DNA of 64,000 bases from Sediminicola sp963974715 (GCA_963974715.1 CAXBDK010000007.1:62001-126000), one strand, 5' to 3'. Positions 42,947 to 52,294 are shown, numbered from the stretch's first letter. Notes: generated from the sequence alone by a model not told the origin. Made by a program: numbers and translations.

Positions 42947-43621
42947 TCAATCCAAGATCCGTACCCTTCCACCTGCAAAGGTATTTTTGTTCACCTGCTT
43001 TGGATTGCCGTATACGGTGACGTCGCCCCCAGCCCTTACATTTATGTTCACCTTTTCACTGGCATACAGTTCTGCCTCCCCGGCCGCGGTGATCTTTATA
43101 TCCGAAGTTTCGGTGCGCAATTGCCTGCCTTCAAAAATTCCACCGGTATTCAGCACGATCTCTTGGTTTTTTGCAATGCCCGAAGCCTCCACGATTCCGC
43201 CTGTGACCGCCCTTAGCTTAAGGTGGTCCACATTGAGCCCAACTTTTATGGCCGCACCTTCCTGAACCCTTAGTTCTATCGTGTTGCGTTCCACAAGCTC
43301 GTTACAGGTTATTTTAGCCCCCTCGTTGCCGTCTATGATATCCAGATTCCTGTAGTGGATCTCCACCACGGTATCTTCCCCCCTAAATTTTTTATCGAGC
43401 TGCATCCTGATCTTAAGGGTACCATTTTTGTTGATCACCAGTATATCGTCCACGTTTTCCCCTTTGATGAACACCCTGTTCTCATCGGAATGGATCAGGT
43501 TTACCTCTATCAGGTCAAATATCTTTACCTCGTTGAAAGAGCCCACTTCTTTGTCTATGGTACGTTGGGCAAAAAGACCGCCACCGATGAGCAGCACGCA
43601 AAAAACAGTAAAATTTTTCAT
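42947..43621 (-). CDS. DUF2807 (head GIN domain) exported protein
   Basis: A 224-residue exported protein (signal MKNFTVFCVLLIGGGLFAQ) whose mature part is one DUF2807/GIN domain. It has strand-like repeats such as FNEVKIFDLIEVNLIHSDENR, VHIKGENVDDILVINKNG-like, and KVNINVRAGGDVTVYGNP, giving a right-handed parallel-type repeat. GIN-domain proteins are common and largely uncharacterised in Bacteroidota; a cell-surface or adhesin role has been proposed for some. A second GIN-domain protein occurs at 53.8 kb. Confidence 0.82.
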   Translation of the reverse strand: MKNFTVFCVLLIGGGLFAQRTIDKEVGSFNEVKIFDLIEVNLIHSDENRVFIKGENVDDILVINKNGTLKIRMQLDKKFRGEDTVVEIHYRNLDIIDGNEGAKITCNELVERNTIELRVQEGAAIKVGLNVDHLKLRAVTGGIVEASGIAKNQEIVLNTGGIFEGRQLRTETSDIKITAAGEAELYASEKVNINVRAGGDVTVYGNPKQVNKNTFAGGRVRILD

Positions 43622-43792
43622 ATTCGGATTTGTTTATAAGGTTTAGGAACCCATTTTGTCCACCATGGCCATATCCGTCGCTCCCAAAGGTCGGACAATG
43701 ACGGCGTAAGGCGCATTATAATGCTATCCGCAAAACGTGTTCCAATAGAAAGATGCCCGAAAGCGATCTTTGTTACAGTTTGTCCAAAAAAA

Positions 43793-43820
43793 AATGCCCC
43801 GACCGTAGCCAGGGCATTTA
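43793..43820 (-). terminator. Terminator of the aromatic amino acid operon
   Basis: AAATGCCC (43793-43800) pairs with GGGCATTT (43813-43820) with a 12-nt loop; on the minus strand a run of T follows. It lies 19 nt past the stop of the DAHP synthase-chorismate mutase gene. Confidence 0.85.
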
Positions 43821-43838
43821 TGCAGGAGGGGTTACGGA

Positions 43839-44921
43839 CTATCCGTTGATGACCTTCTCTTGGTGATTGATCGATTCTTGGTGGATGGCCTTGAACATTT
43901 TAAGGACAAATTCTTCACTGAGTCCCTTTGATTCACCTTCCAATATCATTTTTCCCAAAATCTCGTTCCATCTGTTGGATTGTAATACGGCTACGTTCCT
44001 TTGCTTTTTTAAGGCCCCGATACTGTCAGAGGTCTTCATCCTTTTGCCCAAAATATCGATCAACTGATTGTCCATGATGTCTATCTGTGCCCTCAGATTG
44101 CTGAGTTCCTTGGTATAATCCACTTCTTGGTCCGATTCTTTCCTGATCTTTAGGTCTTTCATGATCTGCACCAATACGGCGGGCGTTACCTGTTGTGCGG
44201 CATCGCTCCAAGCATTGTCCGGATCGAAATGGGTCTCTATCATCAAACCGTCGAAATTAAGGTCCAGTGCGGTCTGCGATACATCAAAGATCATATCCCT
44301 TTTTCCGGTAATGTGGGAGGGATCGTTGATCAGGGGAAGATCGGGAAATTTATTCTGGAACTCAATGGCCAATTGCCATTCTGGGATGTTCCTGTATTTT
44401 GTCTTCTCATAGGTGGAAAATCCTCTGTGGATAGCCCCAAGATTTTTAATGTTTGCTGTGTACAGGCGTTCTATGCCACCTAACCAAAGGGCCAGATCTG
44501 GATTGATCGGGTTTTTGACCAGGACAATTTTGTCGGTCCCTTGAAGGGCATCGGCAATTTCCTGCATTATAAACGGACTTACCGTAGATCGGGCACCTAC
44601 CCATAGAAGATCCACATCATGTTCCAAAGCAAGGTCGACATGGGCCTTATTGGCGACCTCGGTAGCGGTTTTCATGCCGGTCTCCTCCTTTACCCTTTGT
44701 AACCACTTAAGACCAATGGCCCCAACACCTTCGAACATTCCCGGACGTGTCCTGGGCTTCCAGATTCCCGCACGGTAGTAATTTACATCCGTATCCTTTA
44801 AATCATGTGCAATTTTTAGCACCTGCTCTTCCGTCTCCGCACTACAAGGTCCGGCAATCACTAAAGGATGGTCCAATTTCATATCGTCCAGCCATGTTCT
44901 CAATTGTTTTGAATTTTCCAT
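43839..44921 (-). CDS. Bifunctional DAHP synthase / chorismate mutase
   Basis: A 360-residue fusion. Residues about 1-262 are a DAHP synthase (type I-beta, KDPG-like), joining erythrose-4-phosphate and PEP (VIAGPCSAETEEQVL; YYRAGIWKPRTRPGMFEGVG; DPSHITGKRDMIF; DGLMIETHFDP). Residues about 275-360 are an AroQ-type chorismate mutase (LRAQIDIMDNQLIDILGKRM, VLQSNRWNEIL). One enzyme thus opens the shikimate pathway and feeds the Phe/Tyr branch, and it lies last in an operon of Phe/Tyr genes. In this fusion the mutase may also serve as a regulatory domain. Confidence 0.95.
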   Translation of the reverse strand: MENSKQLRTWLDDMKLDHPLVIAGPCSAETEEQVLKIAHDLKDTDVNYYRAGIWKPRTRPGMFEGVGAIGLKWLQRVKEETGMKTATEVANKAHVDLALEHDVDLLWVGARSTVSPFIMQEIADALQGTDKIVLVKNPINPDLALWLGGIERLYTANIKNLGAIHRGFSTYEKTKYRNIPEWQLAIEFQNKFPDLPLINDPSHITGKRDMIFDVSQTALDLNFDGLMIETHFDPDNAWSDAAQQVTPAVLVQIMKDLKIRKESDQEVDYTKELSNLRAQIDIMDNQLIDILGKRMKTSDSIGALKKQRNVAVLQSNRWNEILGKMILEGESKGLSEEFVLKMFKAIHQESINHQEKVING

Positions 44922-44932
44922 TTTATTGTATT

Positions 44933-45796
44933 CTAATTTTTGTTATTAAGTGGTATTCCTTTTAATATTTCCTTTATTTTATTGGTACTGCTCATTTCCT
45001 TATGGATTCCCTCATAATCATCTTCTTGGATCATCTTTTTAAAGGCCTCCAGGTTTTGGATATACTCTTCCAAGGCCTCCAGCACATTGTGCTTGTTCTG
45101 TTTAAATATGGGCGTCCACATGGCCGGCGAGCTTTTTGCCAACCGTACGGTGCTTTCAAAGCCACTGCCCGCCATGTCAAAAATATCACGTTCGTTCCGT
45201 TCTTTTTCAATAACGGTCTTTCCTAACATAAAGGAACTGATGTGTGACAAATGGGATACATAGGCAATATGTTTGTCGTGCGCCTCCGGATTCATGTACC
45301 GGATCCGCATCCCCAATTGTTGAAATAGTTCCAATGCCATTTCCTGTAACTTAAAAGCGGTCTTTTCCACTTCACAGATAATAATGGTCTTCCCTTTATA
45401 GAGACCTGTGATAGCGGCCGATGGTCCCGAAAATTCAGTGCCCGAAATAGGATGGCAGGCCAGAAAGTTCCGTCTTTTGGGGTGGTTTTCAAGGGAACTG
45501 CAGATAAGCCCCTTTGTCGACCCCGCATCAAATACCACGGTCCCATCGTTTACGGCATCCAATATTTTAGGGAGTTCCAACACCATTACATCCACGGGAA
45601 TGCTAACAATGACCATATCGGCCCCTTGAAGGTCCGCATAGGTGGCCTTTGCGTCTATAAGGCCCAACTCCAAGGCCTCTTCCAAGTGGGAAGCATTGGC
45701 ATCAATACCAAAAATCTTGACAGTTGGGTCGAACAACTTGATGTCCTTGGCCATGGACCCCCCTATCAACCCGGTTCCGATAACAAATACGTTCAT
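44933..45796 (-). CDS. tyrA: Prephenate dehydrogenase (TyrA)
   Basis: An NAD(P)-dependent dehydrogenase of 287 residues that converts prephenate to 4-hydroxyphenylpyruvate for tyrosine. The Rossmann loop is VFVIGTGLIGGSMAKDIKL (residues 3-21). Catalytic His is in LACHPISGTEFSGP (near 114-127), and VSHLSHISSFMLGKT gives the second His. It ends in an all-helical dimerisation region. There is no ACT or chorismate mutase domain. It is 23 nt after the aminotransferase gene. Confidence 0.94.
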   Translation of the reverse strand: MNVFVIGTGLIGGSMAKDIKLFDPTVKIFGIDANASHLEEALELGLIDAKATYADLQGADMVIVSIPVDVMVLELPKILDAVNDGTVVFDAGSTKGLICSSLENHPKRRNFLACHPISGTEFSGPSAAITGLYKGKTIIICEVEKTAFKLQEMALELFQQLGMRIRYMNPEAHDKHIAYVSHLSHISSFMLGKTVIEKERNERDIFDMAGSGFESTVRLAKSSPAMWTPIFKQNKHNVLEALEEYIQNLEAFKKMIQEDDYEGIHKEMSSTNKIKEILKGIPLNNKN

Positions 45797-45819
45797 ATGC
45801 TCTTTATATTGCGACTGCC

Positions 45820-46962
45820 TTAGATCCTACTGATCGCCTGCCTGATTTTATCTTCCGTGACGCAGAGGGAAAACCGAATATATCCCTCCCCATTGCTCCC
45901 AAAAATCGTTCCCGGTGCTATGAACAGGTTGTTGCCATACAACACCCGATCTACAAAATCTTCGGAGGAAACCGACCCTTCCGGTAGTTTGGCCCACACG
46001 AACATGCCCACCGCACTGCGATCATAGGTGCACTTCAGTTTGTCGGCCAAAATGAACATCAGTTCCCTACGGGCTGAATAGACCTGCTGTAGATCATCAA
46101 ACCATGACGCTTTACTTGCCAGGGCCGCAATGGCCCCTTTTTGTATCCCGAAGAACATTCCCGAATCCATGTTGCTCTTCACCTTCAGGATGGCCTCTAT
46201 ATGCGGAGCGGATCCCAATACCATTCCCACTCTCCATCCAGCCATATTAAAGGTCTTGCTCAAAGAGTTGAGCTCCAACGACACCTCCTTGGCGCCCTCC
46301 ACTTCCAAAATACTCATGGGAGAGGGGTTGAGCACAAAACTATAGGGGTTGTCATTGACCAATAATATATTGTTCCGCTTGGCAAAACCCACCAATTGTT
46401 TCAATTGCTCCCTGTTGGCCGTGGCACCCGTTGGCATATGGGGATAACTCGTCCACATGATCTTTACATTGGATAGGTCCTGTCCTTCCAACGCCTCCAA
46501 ATCCGGAAACCAGTTGTTTTTCTCGGTCAATCCATAGTACATGGGTACAGCGCCCACCAAATGGGTCACGGAGGTATAGGTAGGATATCCGGGATCGGGA
46601 ATCAATACGGCGTCACCAGGGTTCAGGAAAGCCAAGCTTATGTGCATGATCCCCTCCTTTGAGCCCATCAAGGGCAATACCTCTTTATTGGGATCTATAC
46701 CTACCCCAAATTTTTCCCCATAAAAGCGCACGAATGCCTCCCGAAGCTCTGGCAAACCCTGATAGCTTTGATATTGATGCGCCCCGACTTCCAGAACGGA
46801 TTCCTGCAAGGCCTTGATAATTTCCGGGGAAGGGGCCAGATCCGGACTTCCTATACCCATATTTATAATAGGTTTTCCTTGGGCCATCAACTCCCTGACC
46901 TCCCTTAGCTTTCTGGAGAAATAGTATTCCTCCACTGTATTTAATCTATCTGCAACGATCAT
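45820..46962 (-). CDS. PLP-dependent aminotransferase (aromatic amino acid type likely)
   Basis: A 380-residue fold-type I class I/II aminotransferase. The PLP lysine is in NSLSKTFNMAGWRVG; upstream are INMGIGSPDLAPSPEI and SYPHMPTGATANREQL; NDNPYSFVL carries the cofactor-binding Asn/Tyr. The likely reaction is transfer of an amino group to phenylpyruvate and 4-hydroxyphenylpyruvate, inferred from its place between pheA and tyrA. The start overlaps the pheA stop by 4 nt. Sequence alone does not exclude other keto-acids, such as those of aspartate or diaminopimelate metabolism. Confidence 0.9.
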   Translation of the reverse strand: MIVADRLNTVEEYYFSRKLREVRELMAQGKPIINMGIGSPDLAPSPEIIKALQESVLEVGAHQYQSYQGLPELREAFVRFYGEKFGVGIDPNKEVLPLMGSKEGIMHISLAFLNPGDAVLIPDPGYPTYTSVTHLVGAVPMYYGLTEKNNWFPDLEALEGQDLSNVKIMWTSYPHMPTGATANREQLKQLVGFAKRNNILLVNDNPYSFVLNPSPMSILEVEGAKEVSLELNSLSKTFNMAGWRVGMVLGSAPHIEAILKVKSNMDSGMFFGIQKGAIAALASKASWFDDLQQVYSARRELMFILADKLKCTYDRSAVGMFVWAKLPEGSVSSEDFVDRVLYGNNLFIAPGTIFGSNGEGYIRFSLCVTEDKIRQAISRI

Positions 46963-47789
46963 TGTATACGTGCGTTTTTATATTCTCCCAAAACCTTGAA
47001 CTCTTCAGACATTATTTCCAAAAGCGATTTTGCCTTGGCATAATGGGCATACTGCTCAAAGGTAACATCCACAAAAAAAGAATATTTCCATGGCCTTTCT
47101 ATGACCGGTAAGGATTGGATCTTGGTCAGGTTCAGGTTACAATCGCTCATTACGTTCAGCACGGCTGCCAGACTACCGCGTTTATGATCGGTCAAAAATC
47201 GTAAAGAGGCCTTGTTTATCTGATCTGGGGGCAAGACCTTGTTCTTTGTCTTTACTATGATGAACCTGGTCGAATTATTTTTAATGGTCTGTATCTCCGT
47301 GGCTATTATGTCCAGTCCGTACAGTTCCGCGGCCACTTGGGGCGCAATGGCGGCGATGTTCCTCAGCTGTCGCTCCTGTATCCTTTTGGCGGTCTCCGCG
47401 GTATCCACATCCTCCACCATTTTAATATGCGGATAATCCTTAAAATATTCCTTGCACTGCAAGAGTGCCATGGGATGGGAATGCACTTCCTGGATATCCT
47501 GCATTCCCTGACCTTTTAATGTCATGAGATTGTGGTGGATGTTAAGATAGTGTTCCCCTATTATATGCAGGTTGTTCTTATAGATCAGGGCATAGTTTGG
47601 GATTATCGATCCCGCAATGGAATTCTCAATGGCCATGATGCCCTTGTCCGCACTTTTGTCCAGCAGGCGGTCCACCAAACTATCGAAGGACATGCATTCG
47701 ACCAGTTCCACATTGTCCCCAAAACAATCCTTGGCCACCTGATGGTGGTTGGAACCCTTTATACCCTGTATCGCAATTTTCAAATCCAT
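46959..47789 (-). CDS. pheA: Prephenate dehydratase (PheA) with ACT domain
   Basis: An enzyme of about 276 residues that converts prephenate to phenylpyruvate. The dehydratase domain (1-185) shows IAIQGIKGSNHHQVAKDCFG, IMAIENSIAGSIIPNY and NNSTRFIIVK (the TRF motif). The C-terminal ACT domain (about 195-276; SLRFLTDHKRGSLAAVLNVM, SLPVIERPWKYSFFVD) would bind phenylalanine for feedback control. There is no chorismate mutase domain. The open frame extends 21 codons further to 47852, inside the leader hairpin, so the ATG at 47789 is chosen. Transcription is likely controlled by the leader described next. Confidence 0.94.
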   Translation of the reverse strand: MDLKIAIQGIKGSNHHQVAKDCFGDNVELVECMSFDSLVDRLLDKSADKGIMAIENSIAGSIIPNYALIYKNNLHIIGEHYLNIHHNLMTLKGQGMQDIQEVHSHPMALLQCKEYFKDYPHIKMVEDVDTAETAKRIQERQLRNIAAIAPQVAAELYGLDIIATEIQTIKNNSTRFIIVKTKNKVLPPDQINKASLRFLTDHKRGSLAAVLNVMSDCNLNLTKIQSLPVIERPWKYSFFVDVTFEQYAHYAKAKSLLEIMSEEFKVLGEYKNARIQ

Positions 47790-47829
47790 TTTTGCTGGTA
47801 TCGGAGCTGTTGCGCCGAAAAATTCAACC

Positions 47830-47858
47830 AAAAAAAAAGCCCCGGTTTTCACGGGACT
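47830..47858 (-). terminator. Leader terminator (attenuator) in front of pheA
   Basis: On the minus strand AGTCCCG (47858-47852) pairs with CGGGGCT (47844-47838), seven pairs with one G-T, across a 7-nt loop, followed by eight more T. It lies 40 nt before the pheA ATG and after the leader peptide stop, so it would stop transcription before pheA unless an alternative fold forms. Confidence 0.85.
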
Positions 47859-47899
47859 TTGTTATCTATATATCTTAAAATATGCTAGAACAGTCCCGT
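47838..47899 (-). promoter_or_regulatory. Mutually exclusive leader helices of the pheA operon
   Basis: ACGGGACT (47899-47892, inside the last codons of the leader peptide) is exactly complementary to AGTCCCGT (47858-47851), the 5' arm of the terminator. A ribosome stalled at the Phe/Tyr codons would leave the first segment free to pair and so prevent the terminator. A ribosome at the stop codon would cover it. The pairing is seen in the sequence; the mechanism is inferred by analogy with pheL and trpL attenuators. Confidence 0.8.
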
Positions 47900-47956
47900 A
47901 CCTCCCCTAAAAAAGAAGTAAAAATAAAAACCGTTCCAGAAATATTGCTTTGCCAT
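47885..47956 (-). CDS. Phe/Tyr-rich leader peptide of the pheA operon
   Basis: A 23-codon open frame from ATG (47956-47954) to TAG (47887-47885), too short for routine gene calling. It contains seven Phe (residues 6, 10, 12, 14, 15, 16, 23), three Tyr (5, 11, 13) and one Trp (7), with the dense block at 10-16 (FYFYFFF). It lies upstream of pheA, followed at 27 nt by a terminator hairpin. The composition matches the products of the operon (Phe and Tyr), as with pheL of enteric bacteria. The peptide itself probably has no function beyond sensing charged tRNA-Phe/Tyr. Confidence 0.85.
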   Translation of the reverse strand: MAKQYFWNGFYFYFFFRGGTGLF

Positions 47957-48174
47957 ATTTGTTATAAAACTTTGGCTAAGGTAAATATTAAATTTAAAAA
48001 TCAAATTTTATGTCCCTATTTTTTTTTAAATTTTGATATTAATGCACATTCGCCCCGTTTTTTATATCAAAAAATAACAAAAATAGCCTGAATCCTGCCT
48101 CGCCCCGATAAAATGGGACCGCAAATGCCGCTTCGATCCGTACTTTTTAAAAATGGGATATCCAGAAATTAGGT

Positions 48175-48182
48175 TATTTTTG
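48175..48182 (+). promoter_or_regulatory. -7 element (TATTTTTG) of gldA
   Basis: TATTTTTG matches TAnnTTTG, 15 nt before the ATG at 48198. The frame runs 15 codons further upstream to 48153, across this box, so the box supports 48198 as the gldA start. No clear TTG at -33. Confidence 0.6.
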
Positions 48183-48197
48183 GATAAATTTAATGCT

Positions 48198-49103
48198 ATG
48201 TCCATCACGGTCCATAATATCAGTAAAAGTTTCGGTGACCAAAAAGCCCTCTCCCAAATTTCCTTTAGCATAGAAAGAGGGGAAATTGTGGGCTTCCTAG
48301 GACCCAATGGCGCTGGAAAGTCCACCCTGATGAAAATACTGACCACCTATAGCCAAGCCGATGAAGGGAACGCAGCGGTCAATTCCTATGATGTGGCCAC
48401 ACAAAAAAAAGAGGTAAAAAGGAGCATAGGGTACCTTCCCGAGCACAATCCACTGTACTTGGATATGTATGTAAAGGAATACCTGAATTTTAATGCCGAG
48501 CTGTACCATGTGGACAAGGATAGGGTAGCTACCGTACTCGACCAGACTGGCCTTACCCCCGAATGCCATAAAAAAATAGGGCAGCTTTCCAAGGGTTACC
48601 GACAGCGGGTAGGACTGGCGGCCGCCCTTTTGCACGATCCCGAGGTGCTGGTCCTGGACGAACCCACCACCGGATTGGACCCTAATCAGTTAATGGAAAT
48701 ACGAAAGTTGATAAAGGAGATCGGCAAACAAAAAACCATCTTGCTTTCCACACATATCATGAAAGAGGTAGAAGCCATCTGTGACAGGGTGATCATCATC
48801 AACAAAGGGATTCTGGTGGCAGATAAAAAAATGGACGAACTAAGAAAGGAAGAAGCCCAAATCATAGAAGTGGAATTTGATTATCGGGTCGAGGAAGCCT
48901 TTCTCTTAAAATTGCCGCATGCCATAAACGTTCGGAATACGGGAGGGTTTGTCTACGACATTACCTTCGACACTTCCCTGGATATGCGTCCGGCCGTTTT
49001 CGACTTTGCCCATGACAACCAGCTCAAGACATTGCAGTTGAGCAGAAAGAACAAAAACCTGGAAAGCCTGTTCGTGGAACTTACCCAAGTCCCGGCCCCG
49101 TAA
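48198..49103 (+). CDS. gldA: Gliding motility ABC transporter ATP-binding protein GldA
   Basis: An ATPase subunit of about 301 residues, matching GldA (with the ISKSFGDQKALSQISF start). Walker A GPNGAGKSTLM (near 38-48), signature LSKGYRQRVGLAAAL (near 134-148) and Walker B VLVLDEPTTGLDPNQL are intact. The C-terminal ~80 residues are the extended regulatory region of the family. In Flavobacterium johnsoniae GldA with GldF and GldG forms an ABC transporter needed for gliding; gldF and gldG are not here. Multidrug-type ATPases look alike, so the Gld call rests on similarity and on gldBC elsewhere in the window. Confidence 0.86.
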   Translation: MSITVHNISKSFGDQKALSQISFSIERGEIVGFLGPNGAGKSTLMKILTTYSQADEGNAAVNSYDVATQKKEVKRSIGYLPEHNPLYLDMYVKEYLNFNAELYHVDKDRVATVLDQTGLTPECHKKIGQLSKGYRQRVGLAAALLHDPEVLVLDEPTTGLDPNQLMEIRKLIKEIGKQKTILLSTHIMKEVEAICDRVIIINKGILVADKKMDELRKEEAQIIEVEFDYRVEEAFLLKLPHAINVRNTGGFVYDITFDTSLDMRPAVFDFAHDNQLKTLQLSRKNKNLESLFVELTQVPAP

Positions 49104-49138
49104 ACCCTTCGGACAGTATCGGAATCCAGAAATAATAA

Positions 49139-52100
49139 CTATTCCCCTTCCAATATAAGTGCCGGGATATGAAGCGAGTCAAATAGGGCATTGTATTCCT
49201 TCAGCGCTGTTTCCGTGATGGCTATTTGCTCTTTATGCAGGCCTTCCCATTCACTTAGAAGATCGGCCCATCGTGTTTTGGCCCCCTGTGTCACTTTGGG
49301 ATCGGCCTCGTCCAAGTAACTTTTTAGATACATTATCTGGGCATCCAATCTATTGCTGAAATTAATGACATCCTGAAAGGTTTCCTGTTTGGGCTGTATC
49401 AGCAATTGCTCCCACTTATCGATGCTACCTACCAACGAATCGCCAAGGGACACGATTTTTTGCGCATCCCCTTTCCCTTGGTCCCCCAACAGTTTTTTGT
49501 AGGCGATCACCTGTTGTTTTGCCGAGCGCATCCTGTTTATGGAGGAATAGATCTCCACAAGCGTAACATCAATTTTTTCCAAGAGCTCCCTTTGTTCCAA
49601 ATAATCCGAAGGACCTGCCTCGATATTTGGGTTGGGGAGTATAGTGACCGTAGTTTCGGCCTTTTCCCCTTCCACCGAAATTATAAGATCATAGACCCCG
49701 GGACCTACCCGATACCCTTTGTTGCCTCCCATGGAGAAAAGTTTGTCCACCACTGGCAAGGATTCGGTCCTAAAGTCCCAAGTAAATCGGTTATACCCTT
49801 TTTTGGATGGCAGTACCTTTGGCTTTTCTGGGCCTCCTGGCCAAGATTTAAAATCTTTGGGCTTGGTGTTGCCATACTGCCTTATCAGTTTCCCTTTCTG
49901 CCATATCTCCAATTTAACGGAGATACTGTCCCCTTCCATGGGCAAATAGTAATCAATGGCTACCCCTTCAGCAGGATTTTGTCCCAAACCCGTTACGGGT
50001 TCTTCGCTGCTACCTCCAAACAGTAGATAGGTATCCTTGGGACCGATTATTTGTAAGCTGTCCTTGCTTTTTCGGTGGTTCTGAATAGGGCCAAGATCGT
50101 CCAATATCCAAAAGGACCTTCCAGCAGTGGCAACGATCATATCATTTTCATGTATGACAAGGTCGTTAATGGGGACTACAGGTAGATTTAATTGGAAAGG
50201 CCGCCAGTTGAGGCCGCCGTCAAGGGAAATATAGAGGCCCGTCTCCGTTCCCGCATATAATAATCCCGCTACTTTGGGATCTTCCTTTACCACTCTGACA
50301 AAGGAATGCGGGTCATCAAGTCCCTTTACCAATTTTGTCCAAGTCTCCCCATAGTCGGTGGTCTTAAAGATATAAGGGGAAAGATCCATACTTTTGTATT
50401 TCATGCCCACCACATAGGCGGTTGCCGGATCATGTGGCGAAACCTCAATATGGTTGATAATGGCTTCGCCCAGCCCCGTTGGGCTTACCTCTTTCCAGTT
50501 TTTGCCACCATCTTTGGTAAGGTGCAGCAGCCCATCGTCCGATCCAGCATACAATACTCCCTTTTCATGTACGGATTCTACCAAATACATAATGGTATTG
50601 TAGTTCTCCCCCCCAGCGGCCTCATTTGTGAACGGACTTCCCCCAGCGCCCTGTTTTTCCTTTTCGTTGCGTGTCAGGTCCCCACTGATGACCTCCCATG
50701 TGGTCCCTCCGTCCCTTGTCTTAAAAACTACGTTTCCCGCATGGTAAATGGTGTTGACATCATGTGGAGAGGCTATGATCGGGGCATTCCAATTATATCG
50801 GAACTTAAAGTCCTTTGGCATTACACCAAGACCAAGTTCCGGGTACTCCTTAATTGATTTGATCTGCTTGGAAACGGTATAAAACTTCTCTATGATCCCT
50901 TGGTAACAACCTCCATAGATCACCTCCGGATTATTTGGGTCGAAAGCCAAATAGGCACTTTCACAGCCGGATACCACCTGCCAATCCTTCCAGTCGATGC
51001 CATCATCGGTGGTCCTACTGGCAATGGATAGGGAGGTATTGTCCTGTTGCCCCCCATAGATGTTGTAGGGCACCAAATTGTCCGTTATAACCCTATAAAA
51101 TTGGGCCGTAGGCTGGTTTTCTTGTGTGCTCCATGCCTTTCCGCCATTATTTGAAATATTTGCCCCGCCATCGTTTGCATTGATCATCACATTATGGTCG
51201 GTAGGACTGATCCAAAGATGGTGATTGTCGCCATGGGGTGTGGACAATGGCTTAAAACTGGCACCACCATCAATGGATTTGGTCATGGGCGCATTTAGGA
51301 CATAGACCCAATCTTCGTTTTGGGTATCCGCATAAATTTCCATGTAATACCAAGATCGGGCTATATTGATCCTATCCTTGTTAACTTGGGTCCATTTTTT
51401 GCCACCGTCATCGGACCTGTAGACCCCACCTTTGTCCGTCTCGGCTTCCAGCACTGCATAAACCCTTTCCGAATTGGCCCTGGATACGGATATGCCCGCT
51501 TTTCCAAACTCCTTGGGCAAACCCTCCTTCATGCGTTCCCAAGTATCGCCACCGTCCAAACTCCTGTAAAGACCTGATCCCTTTCCACCGGAAACTATGG
51601 CCCAAGGATATCTTTGATGTTCCCACATGGCGGCATATAAGATCAAGGGGTTGTTCATATCCATACTTAGTGACGAAGCCCCCGTTACCGTATTTACATA
51701 TAAGATTTTTTTCCAATTCTCTCCGCCGTCCGTAGATCTATAGATCCCCCTTTCAGCGGAGGGACCGTATTGGGCTCCCTGGACCGCCACATATAACAGA
51801 TCATGGTTTTTAGGGTGGATGGCCACATCGGAAATATGCCTGCTGTCCTCGAGACCGTAGTGCTTCCATGTCTTCCCCGCATCCATGGATTTATATATTC
51901 CATTGCCCATGGAGGTCATCACACCCCTGGCCGCATGCTCGCCCATGCCCACCACGACAACGTTGGGATCGCTTTCGGAAACCGCAATGGCCCCCACGGT
52001 ACCTGTTTTAAAAAATCCATCCGATATATTTTTCCAGGTTATACCATCATCCATGGTCTTCCAAACACCGCCTCCCGTACTTCCCATATAATACGTCCCC

Positions 52101-52294
52101 GCCATTCCGACCACTCCGGTGGCCGCAACACTCCGACCCCCCCGAAACGGGCCAATGTTCCTCCATTTTAAATGGTGGAACAACGTATCCTCCAAGTGAG
52201 GAACGGGCTCACTGCTTTTCTTTTTTTTCGACTGGGCAAAGGTGATCAAGGGCAGGAACAACAAGGAAAGGACTATTAATCTAATGGGGTTCAT
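49139..52294 (-). CDS. VPS10/sortilin-like BNR-repeat exported protein
   Basis: A 1051-residue exported protein (signal MNPIRLIVLSLLFLPLITFAQ) made of BNR/Asp-box beta-propeller repeats: STDGGENWKK, SLDGGDTWERM, SDDGGKKWTQV, SIDGGASFKPL, SNNGGKAWST, TRDGGTTWEV, TKDGGKNWKEV, TTDYGETWTKL, SLDGGLNWRPF. Ten-bladed VPS10-type propellers are usual for such repeats. The C-terminal ~250 residues (from about 800) are a separate beta and helical part without a known active site. Annotated relatives are called glycosyl hydrolases, but no catalytic residues for that are evident, so binding is an equally good reading. It is the longest gene in the window. Confidence 0.86.
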   Translation of the reverse strand: MNPIRLIVLSLLFLPLITFAQSKKKKSSEPVPHLEDTLFHHLKWRNIGPFRGGRSVAATGVVGMAGTYYMGSTGGGVWKTMDDGITWKNISDGFFKTGTVGAIAVSESDPNVVVVGMGEHAARGVMTSMGNGIYKSMDAGKTWKHYGLEDSRHISDVAIHPKNHDLLYVAVQGAQYGPSAERGIYRSTDGGENWKKILYVNTVTGASSLSMDMNNPLILYAAMWEHQRYPWAIVSGGKGSGLYRSLDGGDTWERMKEGLPKEFGKAGISVSRANSERVYAVLEAETDKGGVYRSDDGGKKWTQVNKDRINIARSWYYMEIYADTQNEDWVYVLNAPMTKSIDGGASFKPLSTPHGDNHHLWISPTDHNVMINANDGGANISNNGGKAWSTQENQPTAQFYRVITDNLVPYNIYGGQQDNTSLSIASRTTDDGIDWKDWQVVSGCESAYLAFDPNNPEVIYGGCYQGIIEKFYTVSKQIKSIKEYPELGLGVMPKDFKFRYNWNAPIIASPHDVNTIYHAGNVVFKTRDGGTTWEVISGDLTRNEKEKQGAGGSPFTNEAAGGENYNTIMYLVESVHEKGVLYAGSDDGLLHLTKDGGKNWKEVSPTGLGEAIINHIEVSPHDPATAYVVGMKYKSMDLSPYIFKTTDYGETWTKLVKGLDDPHSFVRVVKEDPKVAGLLYAGTETGLYISLDGGLNWRPFQLNLPVVPINDLVIHENDMIVATAGRSFWILDDLGPIQNHRKSKDSLQIIGPKDTYLLFGGSSEEPVTGLGQNPAEGVAIDYYLPMEGDSISVKLEIWQKGKLIRQYGNTKPKDFKSWPGGPEKPKVLPSKKGYNRFTWDFRTESLPVVDKLFSMGGNKGYRVGPGVYDLIISVEGEKAETTVTILPNPNIEAGPSDYLEQRELLEKIDVTLVEIYSSINRMRSAKQQVIAYKKLLGDQGKGDAQKIVSLGDSLVGSIDKWEQLLIQPKQETFQDVINFSNRLDAQIMYLKSYLDEADPKVTQGAKTRWADLLSEWEGLHKEQIAITETALKEYNALFDSLHIPALILEGE

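Noticed and set aside
45820..46962. Assigning the aminotransferase a specific symbol such as tyrB or aspC
   Set aside because: Specificity cannot be read from the motifs. The operon context supports an aromatic role only by inference.
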